A stretch of 64,000 nucleotides of DNA from Hypoxylon rubiginosum (taxonomy: Eukaryota > Ascomycota > Sordariomycetes > Xylariales > Hypoxylaceae): NCBI GenBank assembly GCA_902806565.1, contig CADCXA010000031.1, forward strand, positions 124,001 through 188,000, in the 5' to 3' direction. Numbering within the stretch: position 1 is the first letter of the stretch; each line of letters starts with the position of its first letter. A model generated the notes under the pieces. That model saw only the letters and a program-made list of their open reading frames with translations, was not told the origin of the DNA and ran no database searches. A program made the translations under genes and the position numbers. Positions 10,135 to 25,431 of this stretch are shown here, one piece after another.

Positions 10135-11222
10135 CACATATCGATATAATAATGAGCTGGATAATCGTTCGGAGTAGTATGAGCTCCTTGGGCCGTACAA
10201 AGAAAAGTCGGCATCGTTTTCACAACTATTATATAGTACGTTTAGAGTCTAGATATCAATGTTGGTTATATACGAGGTATTGCGGTTTTTAGTAATGGAT
10301 CCTGAAGAAGTTGGAAAGAAGACATATACGATTCCTCGGATTCCGTTAGTCTAAAACTCACATATCATAGGTAGAAATACTACTAAAGTTTGACGGTAAT
10401 AATAAGTCAATGACGTTTTCGAACTGGTCTTCGTATTGTTATTGCCAAAAGATAAGTCACAGGTGTATTTGTGGAAGTTATAAGGTAGGTACACAGCCAA
10501 TCCAAATAAAGAGACAATCTTTGCTCATCGATGAGGTTTCTGATAAAAGATTGAGTATGGGCATGAAGTTATCGTGTATTTATATTAAAAAAAGACGGAA
10601 CCGATACAAAGTTGAGACGGTCAAAGTAATAAGTGTATAAGGAACTTGATAGTTTATACAATGACATATACCTAGGAGTTTATTATTTATCTTTTGGTAT
10701 TAAAACAGTGTGTGATATTCTAAGATTTTTTTTCAGCTGTGTAATACTATTTCCATGTATCTAAATCTAAGACTGGTAAATAGTGTTTATATTAGGTACA
10801 TATAAAGTGAACTGACACGGAACACGTATATATTGGTATATTTAGAGTTTATTAATATACCCCTTTTCCGTTTAGCCTCAGTTCAAGAGATGTAACCTGG
10901 CTTAAGGGCAATGCTGCCACAGCCCAGCTTGGCGTGGGTCATATGAGGCCTTACGTCTCCTAGGCAGATCTAGTTTGTATTGAAGTGACAGGTTTGGAAG
11001 GGACTGCTGCTCGCATTCGCTTGGCCTCTTTCGCAATACACATGAGGTGGACGATCCCTATGAGATCTGGACAAAGCCTTTTGGCACAAGGGAAGTGGCC
11101 GGCTCTAATTCACCTTAGACTTGGGTGGAAGATCTAGCTATGTCTATGTCTATACTGAAACAGTTCCTGCCTTCTATCCGAACCATGCATGCGAATTATT
11201 AAAAATGTTCATAAGAGGCCAT
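10135..11222. other. Intergenic between GPI-protein and MIR1 genes (convergent 3' ends)
   Basis: The first 0.7 kb is AT-rich. From about 10870 the composition becomes balanced and probably holds the MIR1 3' untranslated region. I see no convincing ORF or RNA gene. Confidence 0.45.
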
Positions 11223-12361
11223 TTACTTGGCAATCTCAACACCATTACTGGCACCTAAGGGTACAGAGTTAGCCCTAGTCAGCGGAAGTAAGAGAGTAAG
11301 GAGACTTACCAAGAGCCTTCTTGATGTCCCCGTAGATGGCAAATTGACCTGCAGTAAGTCCACCGACCATGACTAGACGAGTAGGAAGACCAGTGAAGGA
11401 TCCACGTAGACCAAGTTCACCAGCGATCTTAACAAGACGGGAGATGGTACTCTCGCCGGGTAGACCCTTGGTTTTGTTGATCTTGGACAGCATGGTATCA
11501 GCGGGTTGAGAGACGATGGCAGCAGCGAAACCAGCAAGAAGACCCGATCCCAAATTAACAGCAGTTTGGGCACCACCCGACATGCTGGACTTGTCAAGGC
11601 GACCGAAGAAAGCCTCGGAAATCTTTTCGAAAGCGACAAACTTGGTCACTGTGTAGGGAACCCTGTATGTACATATCAGTCTTTGGGCCTTTTCTATCAT
11701 CACGTTTCTCATCGAGATCAACGTACTGCTTAAAGAGGATAGGGCCAAAACCAGAGTAGAAAGCACCAACGCCCTCACTCTTGAGAATCTTGCTGAAACC
11801 ACCAATCAGACCGTTGGCGAAGCCAGGTGTAGAGACGAGACGGATACGGGTGGCCTCGAGAGGGCACAGGGCAATGGAAGCGAAGAACTCGGCGCTGGCA
11901 GCAGAGACGGAGTAGACAGCACTACGGTTCTGGCGAGCCTTTTCGATACCAATAATGTCGATAGACTGCTTCTTGAAAAACTCGTAACCGCCAAACTTGA
12001 AGGCACCCTGGATGAAGTAACCAGTGAAAGTAGGGCCGAAGCCAGTCAGGAGAGCACCGGCGCCCTCGTTTTGGATGACTTGACGGAAACCGCCAATCGT
12101 TCCACGGTTGTAGGTGACGGGGTCAAGTTGAATCTTAGTCTTGACGCTGTAGGGATGTCAGTGCGTGCGTGCGTGAGTGAGTGAGAGAGTGACAGTGTGG
12201 CTCAAGCTGAAGGGACAAACATACACATCGACTGGAGTGAAGGCGCCATGAGTGACAGAACAGCCAAGGGCACCAGCGAGAGCGAAGCGAGAGTAGAGAT
12301 CAAGCCCCTCGGGACCCTTCGGGGTGGCGGCCTGGGCCAAAGCAGCAGGAGAGGTAGCCAT
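11223..12361 (-). CDS. MIR1: Mitochondrial phosphate carrier
   Basis: Four exons: 12361-12225, 12146-11727, 11662-11310 and 11254-11223, giving 313 aa, the usual length for this carrier. Introns of 78, 64 and 55 nt have canonical ends. It is an SLC25 carrier with three repeats, each with its signature: PVDVVKTK (residues 43-50), PLEATRIR and PADTMLSK. The sequence LDPVTYNRG after the first signature, [12 protein letters not shown] in repeat two and the C terminus [12 protein letters not shown] are characteristic of the phosphate carrier. It imports phosphate with protons across the inner mitochondrial membrane for ATP synthesis. The last exon encodes only eleven codons, so simple ORF calling misses it. 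The first intron carries a GTGAGTGA-type simple repeat. Confidence 0.96.
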
Positions 12362-13992
12362 CGCGACGGTGACGAAGACACGTAAAAGGGTGGTGAAGGC
12401 GCGCGACGCAAAGGAATGTGAAAGATGGGACAGTAAAAAAAAAAGAGTGGGTTCTAGCGAAAAGTTCGGTGAGTTGTAAGCCCCGTTATGTCCATCCCCT
12501 GCTGTAAGGTTTCTGTGTTACTTTAGCTGAGCGATTCTATTTTTATTTTCATTCCTCTAGTGTAAATGAGTTCTCTGTGCACATGCTGTCGTTGGCTGAG
12601 TCTCATTGGCTATTCTGTTATATTCTGACCGAGATGAAAAAGATCAGTTCAACATCTTTTACAGCTCAAACAGCCAGCACAACCAAGATGTCGACGAGCA
12701 TGGTGGCTGGTTCGTCAACCATCCCGATTTCTCGAACAGTCTAACCAGGATTGTTCAGGTGGAAAGGTGAGTTTATCATATTTTGATATTCGCGGCATCC
12801 CAGCCTTCTCACAATGCGATTACGCTGCTGATCCGGCCCTTGTAGCGTAGCAGCGTCCATGCGAATCGCTGAAGGTTGTGGTAGAAATTGCACTGCCATC
12901 ACCTGGTAAAAAGGGGGGAAAGAAAAAAAAGGGGTAGGAGATCAACAAAACAAGCGGCATTGGATACCAACCAACCCAAGGGGCCTGTATCCAAGCATCT
13001 AACCTAGCATACAATCATAGGAGATGGAAGTTCAAAACCAATTAATTCTTTTCAAAAAAGAACAGACGATCCTTTAGTACCTTCCGATGTAATTATCTAC
13101 CTAAGTCACCAGTAGATGCTGATGACCGTGAGAAAAGTGAATTTTTGACTCGAGGGTAGTACTATAGGGTGACATGTAAGTCACGTCGCGCCTGGAAGGT
13201 GAGCGGTGTTGAACTTCTTAGAACAAGGCCATTCCGATACTTATGGTCACTTTCTTCAAAAATGGGCGAGCTGATTACACCTTGGAGATAGGCGACAAGT
13301 TTTTGGTAGAACTCGAGGCTGGTAATTGCTAATAAACAATCTGAAGGTTACAGAGCCACAGAGCCTGATCTTGACTGTACAGAAGACATGATGGCATATG
13401 ACATGACACAGTGTCCAATAATTATTGTTACGCTCCTTACGTAATGCAAGAATTACATAAGCAAATATCGTAAGAAAATATTAGCGGAGCACCAACCGCA
13501 CCCCCTTTTCAACCTTTCCTTCCTTTCGTCTTTTTGCCTCCAATGACTACTTAGATATGCTTGAGCTTTAAAATGATGTGAGAGAGCTCACATGAACGAA
13601 GAGACCAGCCAAGTCCAAGATCTTTGATGATTGAATGGTGATATTGTGGTGAGGGCAGAATACATGTTGGACGCCATCATTTGACTACATCCGTGGGCAG
13701 CTCATATTCCCCCTAATCAGCTGTCATAGAAGCCACAAGTCCCATGGAGTTAATGCTAATACCGAAACGCGAAGCTTGTGTAACTACCTAGGTACCTAGG
13801 TGAATTTCTTGGTCCTGTGTATGTACTATGCTATATTCCGTAGTCTACGCTGATTATATTGGATCAGTGCTCTGACTGAAGAAATCGGCATGAAAGCAAT
13901 CCGTACAAGGTTCGTTTCATCAGACTGTAGCCTCTTCTCAACTACCCACCCCTTGTCGCCCATACCAACCCATACTTGCAAGAACAACCAAG
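12362..13992. other. Intergenic, divergent promoters of MIR1 and the SDR gene
   Basis: About 1.6 kb with CT-rich and poly-A/T stretches near both start codons and a palindromic ACCTAGGTACCTAGG at 13786-13800. An 18-codon ORF at about 12689 has no support. No gene seen. Confidence 0.45.
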
Positions 13993-14913
13993 ATGGCTGG
14001 CACGTTCGATCCCTCTAGCGACATTCCCTCCCTGGAAGGCAAGGCCATTCTCATCACGGGCGCGAATAGTGGCCTGGGCAAACAAGCCGCACTGGAACTG
14101 GCGAAGCATAAACCTGCCCAAATATGGATAAACGCACGAAACCTTGACAAGGGAGACGCTATACTTTCTGAGCTCAAGTCTCAATCTGCAGACACGTCTT
14201 TCTTTCTTCAGCAGCTAGATCTAACGTCGTTCGACTCGATCAAGAAGGCAGCAAAGGCATTCCTTGCCTCAGCAACCCGGCTAGACATATTGTTTCTAAA
14301 CGCCGGCATCATGGGCCACCCGGCCGCAGTCACCCAGGACGGCTACGAAATCCACATGGGCACAAACCACCTCGGCCACGCGCTGCTACTGAAGCTCCTT
14401 ACGCCGTTGCTGATCAAGACAGCAGTAGGTCCCCCGAGCGCCGACATCCGTGTCGTCATCACGTCTTCGGTGGGGTACAAGTTTTCTAACCCAAAGGGCA
14501 TCCAATTCGACGACCTGAAGAAGGCCGCAGTCGAAGGTGTCACGCCCGTCATGCAGTATGCCCAGAGCAAGCTGGCGAATCTCCTGTACGCGCAGCAGGT
14601 GGCCAAGCGGTACCCCCAGTTCACCACCGTCTCGGTCCACCCGGGAAGCGTCAAGACGCAGCTCTTCTCGCGCGAGCCCGGCGACGAGCAGATGCGCCAT
14701 CTACAGACGGTCGTAGCGCCTGCTAAATCTATCGTCGTCGAGGAGGGAGTCAAAAACCAGCTGTGGGCGGCTACCGCCCCTGCTGTGAAGAGTGGCATCT
14801 ATTACGAGCCCATCGGCGTTGCTGATATGGCTACGGGCCAGGCTACGGATGAGGAAATGGCCCAGAACCTCTGGACGTGGACTGAGAAGGAGCTAGAAGG
14901 AATCAACATTTAA
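13993..14913 (+). CDS. Short-chain dehydrogenase/reductase (retinol-dehydrogenase-like)
   Basis: Single exon, 306 aa, ATG preceded by a good fungal context (ACCAAG). It is a classical SDR Rossmann fold: TGANSGLGK (residues 22-30) binds the dinucleotide phosphates, LDLTS follows the adenine-ribose strand, LFLNAGIMG is the NAG motif, SSVG carries the catalytic Ser, and YAQSK (Y189, K193) is the catalytic pair. HPGSVKTQL follows. INARN after strand two (Arg) suggests NADP preference. The oxidised substrate is unknown; such proteins act on lipids, retinoid-like alcohols or secondary metabolites. It is isolated, with 1.6-1.8 kb of empty sequence on each side, so context gives no pathway. Confidence 0.93.
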   Translation: MAGTFDPSSDIPSLEGKAILITGANSGLGKQAALELAKHKPAQIWINARNLDKGDAILSELKSQSADTSFFLQQLDLTSFDSIKKAAKAFLASATRLDILFLNAGIMGHPAAVTQDGYEIHMGTNHLGHALLLKLLTPLLIKTAVGPPSADIRVVITSSVGYKFSNPKGIQFDDLKKAAVEGVTPVMQYAQSKLANLLYAQQVAKRYPQFTTVSVHPGSVKTQLFSREPGDEQMRHLQTVVAPAKSIVVEEGVKNQLWAATAPAVKSGIYYEPIGVADMATGQATDEEMAQNLWTWTEKELEGINI

Positions 14914-16703
14914 GGATTCACGGCGGACAGACTTGTACCCCTTAAATTCGTAGACTAACTCGGCCGGGCCGGCAGTGCTATTGCCTGATTGCACATAGGA
15001 TGACCTAGGTAGGCCTCATAGCAACTCACAATTGCCTGGGTCCAACTGACGAATGCAGCCCGCCATGGACCCAAACGAAACGGACAACAGGACCCTTCGG
15101 AGTGTAAGGTCGCGCGCTCGACCTACAATTCCCCTCCTATGGCCTCGCCCAGCTGCAACCATTCGGAATGGTTGTTCGGAGAGTCAGACGAATCGCAGGG
15201 GTTCTTTTCTCGGACACTATGACCAATTGTAAGCGATGGCAGATGATCAATTCGGGCACTCAATGGAGTGTGTATACCGTAATTCGTAATCGCCCTCAAT
15301 ACTCATGATTCAATCACTCTCAAGGCCCATGAAATGCCTTCCCCCTAGGTAAATAGTACATATTCTGACTGCACATGTGTCCGAGAAACACCAACGTTGC
15401 TAGATTCTATCTTGGTCCCGAGACTGTTTACCTTATAACCGGGTCGCGCAACGTACAGATCGTCTTCTAACCATCGCCGAGTATTGGGAATGAGGAGTTG
15501 ATGCCTAACATAGTTCTGCCGAGGATCTATGGTTTACCGCCGCAGGGTTAGGGCTAGGGTTAGGGTTAGTCACACGTATCTCTACCCCTATATGCGGAAT
15601 TTCCGACTATCTCAAGATATGCTTCGCTATTGCGCTTGGTCGCCTTCCATTAATCCATGGTATGTTCCTCGACAGTTGTGCCGTCGCCACCAAACCTACA
15701 GTAATGTGGTTCACGGCCGCTAGACATGGGGCAAGATACCAGGTTCTGCGATGCATTTCATCGACCCGTCCGGGGAAATGAATTCAAGCGAGCCACCCAG
15801 TAGGAAGCAAATCCTCGCCATCTGGAAGTTAAATATAGCTAGCTCCCTTCGAGCCTATACCATGAAAGCAAGAAGTGCTTGGGAAGTTTATAGCCGAGAG
15901 CGAAGCATGATGCGTGGCTGACTAGTGACGAGAGCTGACGTTGCTATGCTGAGACAGACTCTATTATCTGTATCCTATTGCAATGCTGGCGTCATAGCTT
16001 GTCGTTGATAATTGACGAGCTTTCTAGCTAGTCTACTATGGCAATTGCGTGCTTCGACTACAAAATTGGTTGTATCAAGGGACACCACGGGAAATACCCC
16101 CTTCATGAGGGCATACGCCAACTATTTGGTATACTAACCTCTATGCTGTTTCCTGGCATTCGGTCAGCTCTCTCTCTCCTGGCCAACGCTTTGCACCTCA
16201 GCCGCTCGTAGATACATACCTAAGTAATACCCCCAATACGCATCTGCTGCGCATCCCCTCACGTTCGTTTCTATCCCCTTTCACCTGAAATACGGAGCCC
16301 GCCCTTCAACCCCATCCTACGCGGCTACGACACTACAGTTGCGACTCTTCCATTCCTGGCATCTCCTTTACCTGTTGATGTATTCTCTGTAAAGGTGTAG
16401 GTGCAGTACTCTTTGCCAAATTCTCTCGGGGACGGCCAGCTGGGCTACTTCCATCTGATTCAGGGCAAAGTTGCCGGTTCTGGCGATAATGCGGTGGCTC
16501 TACCAACCACAGGCATCTTAGTAGACTTGATCGCTTAGACTATGTTGTTGGTAGCTCATAGTAAAATTGTTATTTTCTTATTTTTCTTATTCTTTTTCTT
16601 CTTGATTATTCAACGTTGAACAAATCTCGTATCTTTGTCCGCCCGCTAGGCCACACGGCCCGAGTTATGTCTTTAAGTATACCTAACAAGAATACTACTA
16701 CCC
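14914..16703. other. Gene-free stretch carrying an interstitial telomeric repeat
   Basis: Roughly 1.8 kb between the SDR gene and the 3' end of the OYE-type gene. Short ORFs lack coding character. Apart from the telomere-like repeat at 15545-15569 and a pyrimidine-rich stretch near 16565-16605, I see nothing. Confidence 0.5.
15545..15569 (+). repeat. Interstitial telomere-like TTAGGG repeat
   Basis: About four units of the fungal telomere repeat lie in tandem, one altered to CTAGGG. TTAGGG is the normal telomere repeat of most filamentous ascomycetes. There are conserved genes on both sides, so this is internal. Confidence 0.85.
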
Positions 16704-20070
<3,367 letters not shown>

Positions 20071-21992
20071 TCAGGTCACAACCCCTGCAATGACAGCCAT
20101 TACAGCACCGTAGAGGCCAACACAGACAAAAAGTTCCCGGGTACGAACAGAAACGATTTGGCCCTGGATCAAGGCTCCGAGAATACTGAGGCCGACGAGG
20201 AAAACCACCGTTAGTCTACCTGGGTACCCTGGTATAATGAGGAAAGTCAAGATGGGAAGGATGACGGCAACCGTGACGGCCATGGATAGTGGGATGATTA
20301 CTGGCTCATCTACCAGGTTCTCGTCGACAGTTTCCGTCCCGGTCTCTTCTGGCCTATACGGCGACACGGGGCGGGACCTGATGGGAGATCTATTTCGAGA
20401 TTCGACCATGGCGAAATCGGGATGGGGCAAAGGCGTAGGGAGCGGTTCGTCGTCAATGACCTCCTCCTGGCCGTCATCATTTAAGCATACTAAATCATCC
20501 GTGGCATCAAGAAAATGTGTCTCAACTTCAGCGATAGGGCCATGAGTTGCGAGGTATGCCCGGTATTCGTGTATGTCCTCCAGGGTTGGAGACGGCATAA
20601 CCTGTATATCCTTACACGATGATAGTAAACGGTCTAAGGGTTCATTCATATGAGCAAGCTAGATTGACGGAATTATTGAGAAGGGGGCTTACTATATTGC
20701 TCTAGCCTGAAGCCAACTTTTCCGAGGACATCGGTCCTACGCCAATGAAGTTCGCCGCCAGCCATAGACTCTGCTCGCCGAGATTCAGGAAATATGCAGT
20801 TTGGCAAACGGCGATTCTGTGTATCTGCCGCGTCCAGTTGGCGGAGCTGCTCTTCAAGCTCACATATTTCGTCCTGAAGATACAATAATAGCCTATGGTT
20901 CAACATCTCGAACCTGCGATACATAGGTCGGATAAAACGGTCCGGCGTTGCGGATAGCCTCGAAGCAAGTAATTGGTAACCTGTTAGAGGGACTCTCTCG
21001 GGTCTCGGGAGGTTGAGATTCTGCGTGCGGCCTTGGTTAGGAACCCGAGGAGCAAAATTGTTTGGTGGTGTTTGCGAATGCTGAGAGCCGTTCCGTGGAA
21101 TATCCGGAACCCCATAGCTTCGCCTCCTGTGTTGAGCCGGCTTCATTCGAGGCCCGGGTCCGGTGTTGCCCGGCGGCCGGATCTCACTGTTGGCATCAAT
21201 GCCACGCTCTGGGCTAGTGCTCCTGTCGGTTTCATGATCATCGATATTTTCCGAAGCATCATCCCCAAAGCCGCTAGATATCGTGGACGTACTGCGACTC
21301 GATGGTGATTGGGCCTGCATAGACGTCGGGGACCGACGTGAAGCCTCTTCCATTGACCTGCGAATGCTTTCCGGAGTTACCACAGGCGAATCGGAATCTA
21401 GGAAGTTGAGAGCATTAGGCTGTGGCGTAGAAAACCTCTTCTGCCTGGCGTTGGGTTTTGCCGTGGTGTCCGTGTCAATGAAAGGGGATTCTGTGACGGT
21501 TGAACCGCTCTCACTAGAGCTATTTGACCCGCGAGAACTTGTAGCGATAGATGCTAAGCTCGTGGGTACGATTGATGGCGTGACCAAACGAGCAAGAGCT
21601 TCGGTTTTCGAAGTGATTTCACTACGATCGCTAGGTTCTGGGATGACGCTGGACCCAGGCTGAACATCGCTGGTTGCTTGCCCTAATGTGGAGGCTAGTG
21701 TATCCGGATCGCCGGATTCCAATGCGGACTCGGGGAAGTTCGCGCTAGATAGCCTCCTGTAGACCCTGTTTGCATTGCCAGAAGCATATTTCGCAACGGG
21801 CTCGTAGTGTCTGGTATCTGTGGCACGTCTGGGTAGACTTCTCCTCCTCAAGGGCATTGGGTATGGATAATTTGGGGGCCCCCGTTCGACGTGATCCTGG
21901 CTATTAGCCATGTTTTCGGTCAGTTGCCAATCGGCAGCTCGATCGACAGTGGCTGGGACGGAAGAGGAGCGATAGTGTCTTGGAGACGACAT
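20071..21992 (-). CDS. DUF6594 membrane protein, 620 aa
   Basis: Two exons, 21992-20693 and 20633-20071, around a 59-nt intron (GTAAGC...CTTAG). The acceptor CCCTTAG at 20635-20634 is the one that keeps frame: it joins FRLEQY to NRLLSSCKDIQ. Residues 1-330 are low complexity (Ser/Pro/Thr/Arg-rich) and probably disordered. The DUF6594 core begins near 345 with RFIRPMYRRFEMLNHRLLLY followed by LQDEICELEEQLRQLD, a coiled-coil segment typical of the family. The C-terminal 90 residues hold three membrane spans (SMAVTVAVILPILTFLIIP, LTVVFLVGLSILGALIQG, LFVCVGLYGAVMAVIAGVV). The family is expanded in filamentous ascomycetes and its function is unknown. The disordered N-terminal half is longer than in most members I know of. 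Confidence 0.9.
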
Positions 21993-23285
21993 CAGCGAAA
22001 TTGGCCTCTGGCTCTTGAAAAGATCTTAACAAAATGGGGGTTGACCCCGCGGCAAGGAGAGAGAGAAGAGAGGCGAACACAGCGTGAAACACGCATACCT
22101 CGCAATATTAGGCTGCAGGTAACCGTCACCGTCCATGAAGGAAGGGTAGACATACAGACATATGCTATGTAATTAGTACGTGTATCCCTATCCCAGGCAG
22201 GAGGTACGAGGTATTGACGCGACGACTGTAGCAATGATAGATAGACAGATATCCAAGCTGGACGCGTGTGGATCAAGAATCATATTAGTAGGCTATCAAA
22301 GACTATAAGGTCCCTACGAGAAGGACATGTGGCTAACGTAGATGGATGGTAGGGAAGACATGATGGTGATAGATGTTTGGTGGATGTCGGCGACACGACG
22401 GAACAGACCACGAAGTAGGTGAAGTCATGTGGCCCTATGGGATGTCAGGATTGGTACCTGGGCCCTAGGTAAGGTATTAATACTACATATAATGTATGGT
22501 AAGAAAAAGAAACCGAGGGACGAAAGATAGTGTGTCCGAAAAAGGGACTCTCTTCAATCACCGGGTTGGCCAGCTGAGAACGCGCAATCCTGCCCCCAAT
22601 GATAACGACGAGCTGTTTCTCAGCACCAACCGGTCGCATGAGGGTGTCCAGATACCGCAAGGGTAGTTCAGATACCGCCAGGTAGTTGATTGGTCGGTTA
22701 ATGAAAGCTCATGGTGTGATGTGAATGATGTGGGTGAATCTGATAGTGATGAGAGCCACATGGCGTTCGTGTATGGTAAGAGCAATAGGTGACGGCACTT
22801 TAATTTCACTTGGGAAATCAATATCCAATGTGCTTGCGCCCTGTGCGTTTACAGATTAATTTACTACTGTCGTCGTTGTAATCTCTTGCAATTTCAAGCG
22901 AGGTTGAAGAAAAGAGAAAAAGTTCCAGATGAGAGGACGATGCTATAAGCGACAGGGTTAAGCTCCTAATCCATGTCTTCATAGGTGTTTGATGCACTAA
23001 CACCCTCCCGAGGTCTGCACCCTGTCAGCCTGTCTGCCTGTAAGTTAGAAGGTACTTGTACTGTTACCCATGGATCTGGTTCGGTGGGCTGGTGGCTCAT
23101 AAGCCCCCACATTAGCGGGGGCATCGCATCTATCCAGCTGCCGATGCGCACTCCACCAAAACCGAGATTCATCCGGTCACTAAATCGGTCCACTCCGAGG
23201 TCGAAGCTTGAGCTACTTAGGAAAACTTTGACATTTCTTACCACTCACCGTCGATGCTAGCAAGACGCTCCGCGACCGATTCGAT
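21993..23285. other. Divergent promoter region between DUF6594 and GatB genes
   Basis: About 1.3 kb of ordinary composition. The scattered short ORFs do not resemble proteins. No RNA gene or repeat seen. Confidence 0.45.
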
Positions 23286-25154
23286 ATGCCACGAATCAGG
23301 GCGGCTGCCCTTAGCAGGTATCTGCTACATGGCCAGTTCTCTGCACGAGGCTGTTTGAGGGCGCAACCACGGATCCTTCCTCCAATCCTTCGAAATCCCC
23401 TTCCGGCGACGACAACATGTTTCTCCCAAGCTCGAGCTATCCATGTCGAGTCCAACAATGCGCCTCTACCAGTCCATGTTCCCCTAAGGAAGCAATTGAA
23501 AGACGAGGCCAAGAAACAAAAGGCGCTCGGCAAGAAGAAGAAAAAGAATGCAAACAACCAAGTCGTCGATGGATGGGAGCTTACCGTGGGCATCGAGATA
23601 CACGCCCAACTGAACACTGCGAAGAAGCTCTTCTCCGCTGCTACTACGTCCTTCAACGACGACCCAAACTCGCACGTCGCCTATTTTGATCTAGCTACTC
23701 CTGGTAGCCAGCCTATATTCCAGAAGGAGACTTTGATTCCAGCGTTGCGAGCTGCTTTAGCACTCAACTGTGACATACAGAATACTAGCAGATTTGATAG
23801 GAAACACTATTTCCATTGGGACCAGCCCTCAGGCTACCAGATCACCCAGTACTATGAACCTTTTGCGAGGGATGGTAGAATTGCATTGCAGCCAAGGGAC
23901 GGAGTCGCAGCAGAAGACGGCGATGGCGTCTTAGTCGGGATTAAACAAATCCAGATGGAGCAGGATACAGCTAAAACCCTTGCACAGCCTGGCGATGTGC
24001 ATTGGATCGACTTCAACCGCGTCGGCGTCCCCCTGATCGAGATCATCACGCTTCCTGATATTCACTATCCTGCCACCGCTGCGGCCTTTGTTAGGAAAGT
24101 TCAAATCCTGTTGAACGCCGTCGATGCGTGCGTGTCGGGGATGGAGGCCGGCGGGTTACGCGCAGATGTTAATGTATCTGTGCGAAGAAGCGATGATCCT
24201 TCTGCGCCGCTTGGCCAGCGTACCGAAATCAAGAATCTGAGCAGTTTCAAAGCTGTCGAGGATGCCGTCATCGCCGAACGAGAACGACAGATATCTGTTC
24301 TCGAATCCGGTGGAACTGTAGAAAGTGAGACTCGCGGATGGTCGATCGGGTCTACGGAGACTCGACGGTTACGTGGCAAAGAAGGCGAAGTCGACTATAG
24401 ATACATGCCAGATCCTGATCTGGCACCCGTCATCATTGGCGATGACCTGGTAAATCACCTTCGTCAAGGCATGGGCGAATTGCCTGACGCTGAAGTTGAT
24501 GAGCTCATTCAACGGTTCGAGCTTACTCCTAAAGACGCCTTATCACTAGTAGCACTTGACGAAGGAAAACGAATCGAGTATTTTTGGAATGTCATCGATC
24601 TCCTCGCCAAACGATTTGGTCCAAGTGCAAAGTCACCTGAGTATTTGCCGGGCTATCAACTTGCAGCCAACTGGGTATTACATGAGCTTGGCCGCCTGAC
24701 GTCGGATCGTACTGAAGATGCCGCGCAGGATCTAGGATTTACAGAGGACGGCGAGTGTCTTCGCGTACCAGCTCAACATCTTTCTGATATCTTGCTGTAT
24801 CTATACCAGCGCAGAATCACCGCAAAAGTAGCTAAAGAACTTTTATGGGCCGTCTTCCGCCGAAGGATTCCCGACGAGTACCCTACGATCGAAGCGGTAC
24901 TCGACGAGGAGAATCTGTGGTTCAACGAACTCAGCGAAGACGAATATGTCGAGCTCGCATACGCCGCCGCGGAAGGTCAAGATGAAGTCGTAAAGCAGTT
25001 TGTAGACTACAAACATTACCCTCAAGGAAAGTTAATGTTCCTAGTCGGTCAAATGATCCGATTAGGTGCCGAGGAGAGAATCGACCCCAAGGCGGCTGAG
25101 ATGGTTATGAAGCGTGTCCTGAAGGAAAACCTAGTGCCGGCCATTAAAGATTGA
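23286..25154 (+). CDS. PET112: Mitochondrial glutamyl-tRNA(Gln) amidotransferase subunit B (GatB)
   Basis: Single exon, 622 aa. The N terminus (MPRIRAAALSRYLLHGQFSA, Arg-rich and non-acidic) is a mitochondrial presequence, followed by a Lys-rich stretch (KKQKALGKKKKKN). The GatB catalytic region starts at about residue 100 with WELTVGIEIHAQLNT and continues through HYFHWDQPSGYQITQ, VGVPLIEIITLPD and GGLRADVNVSVRR. The C-terminal helical and YqeY-like domain runs to AAEMVMKRVLKENLVPA. With the GatA and GatC/F equivalents it converts mischarged Glu-tRNA(Gln) to Gln-tRNA(Gln) in the mitochondrion. In yeast, loss of Pet112 abolishes respiration. Length and motif order are complete. Confidence 0.97.
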   Translation: MPRIRAAALSRYLLHGQFSARGCLRAQPRILPPILRNPLPATTTCFSQARAIHVESNNAPLPVHVPLRKQLKDEAKKQKALGKKKKKNANNQVVDGWELTVGIEIHAQLNTAKKLFSAATTSFNDDPNSHVAYFDLATPGSQPIFQKETLIPALRAALALNCDIQNTSRFDRKHYFHWDQPSGYQITQYYEPFARDGRIALQPRDGVAAEDGDGVLVGIKQIQMEQDTAKTLAQPGDVHWIDFNRVGVPLIEIITLPDIHYPATAAAFVRKVQILLNAVDACVSGMEAGGLRADVNVSVRRSDDPSAPLGQRTEIKNLSSFKAVEDAVIAERERQISVLESGGTVESETRGWSIGSTETRRLRGKEGEVDYRYMPDPDLAPVIIGDDLVNHLRQGMGELPDAEVDELIQRFELTPKDALSLVALDEGKRIEYFWNVIDLLAKRFGPSAKSPEYLPGYQLAANWVLHELGRLTSDRTEDAAQDLGFTEDGECLRVPAQHLSDILLYLYQRRITAKVAKELLWAVFRRRIPDEYPTIEAVLDEENLWFNELSEDEYVELAYAAAEGQDEVVKQFVDYKHYPQGKLMFLVGQMIRLGAEERIDPKAAEMVMKRVLKENLVPAIKD

Positions 25155-25431
25155 GGCTAGGTCGGAATCAATCTTCGTTTATATATGGTGATATTTTTAC
25201 CTAATGGTTCTGCCAAACTAAAATACCACCGAAAATATGTTTCTTTCGCACATGACAACCTGAAATAGTTAATCCAGACTAGCATCAAAACAAATCAGCT
25301 GTGAGTCACGCAATCTTGGCGGGCGGAGCACGACATCGACGGCAGCGCTTGTCACATTAAATCTCAACATTGTCAACCCCTCCCTACTGAAGTTTGCATC
25401 GATATATGTATATACCATCAGCGCAGCATTC

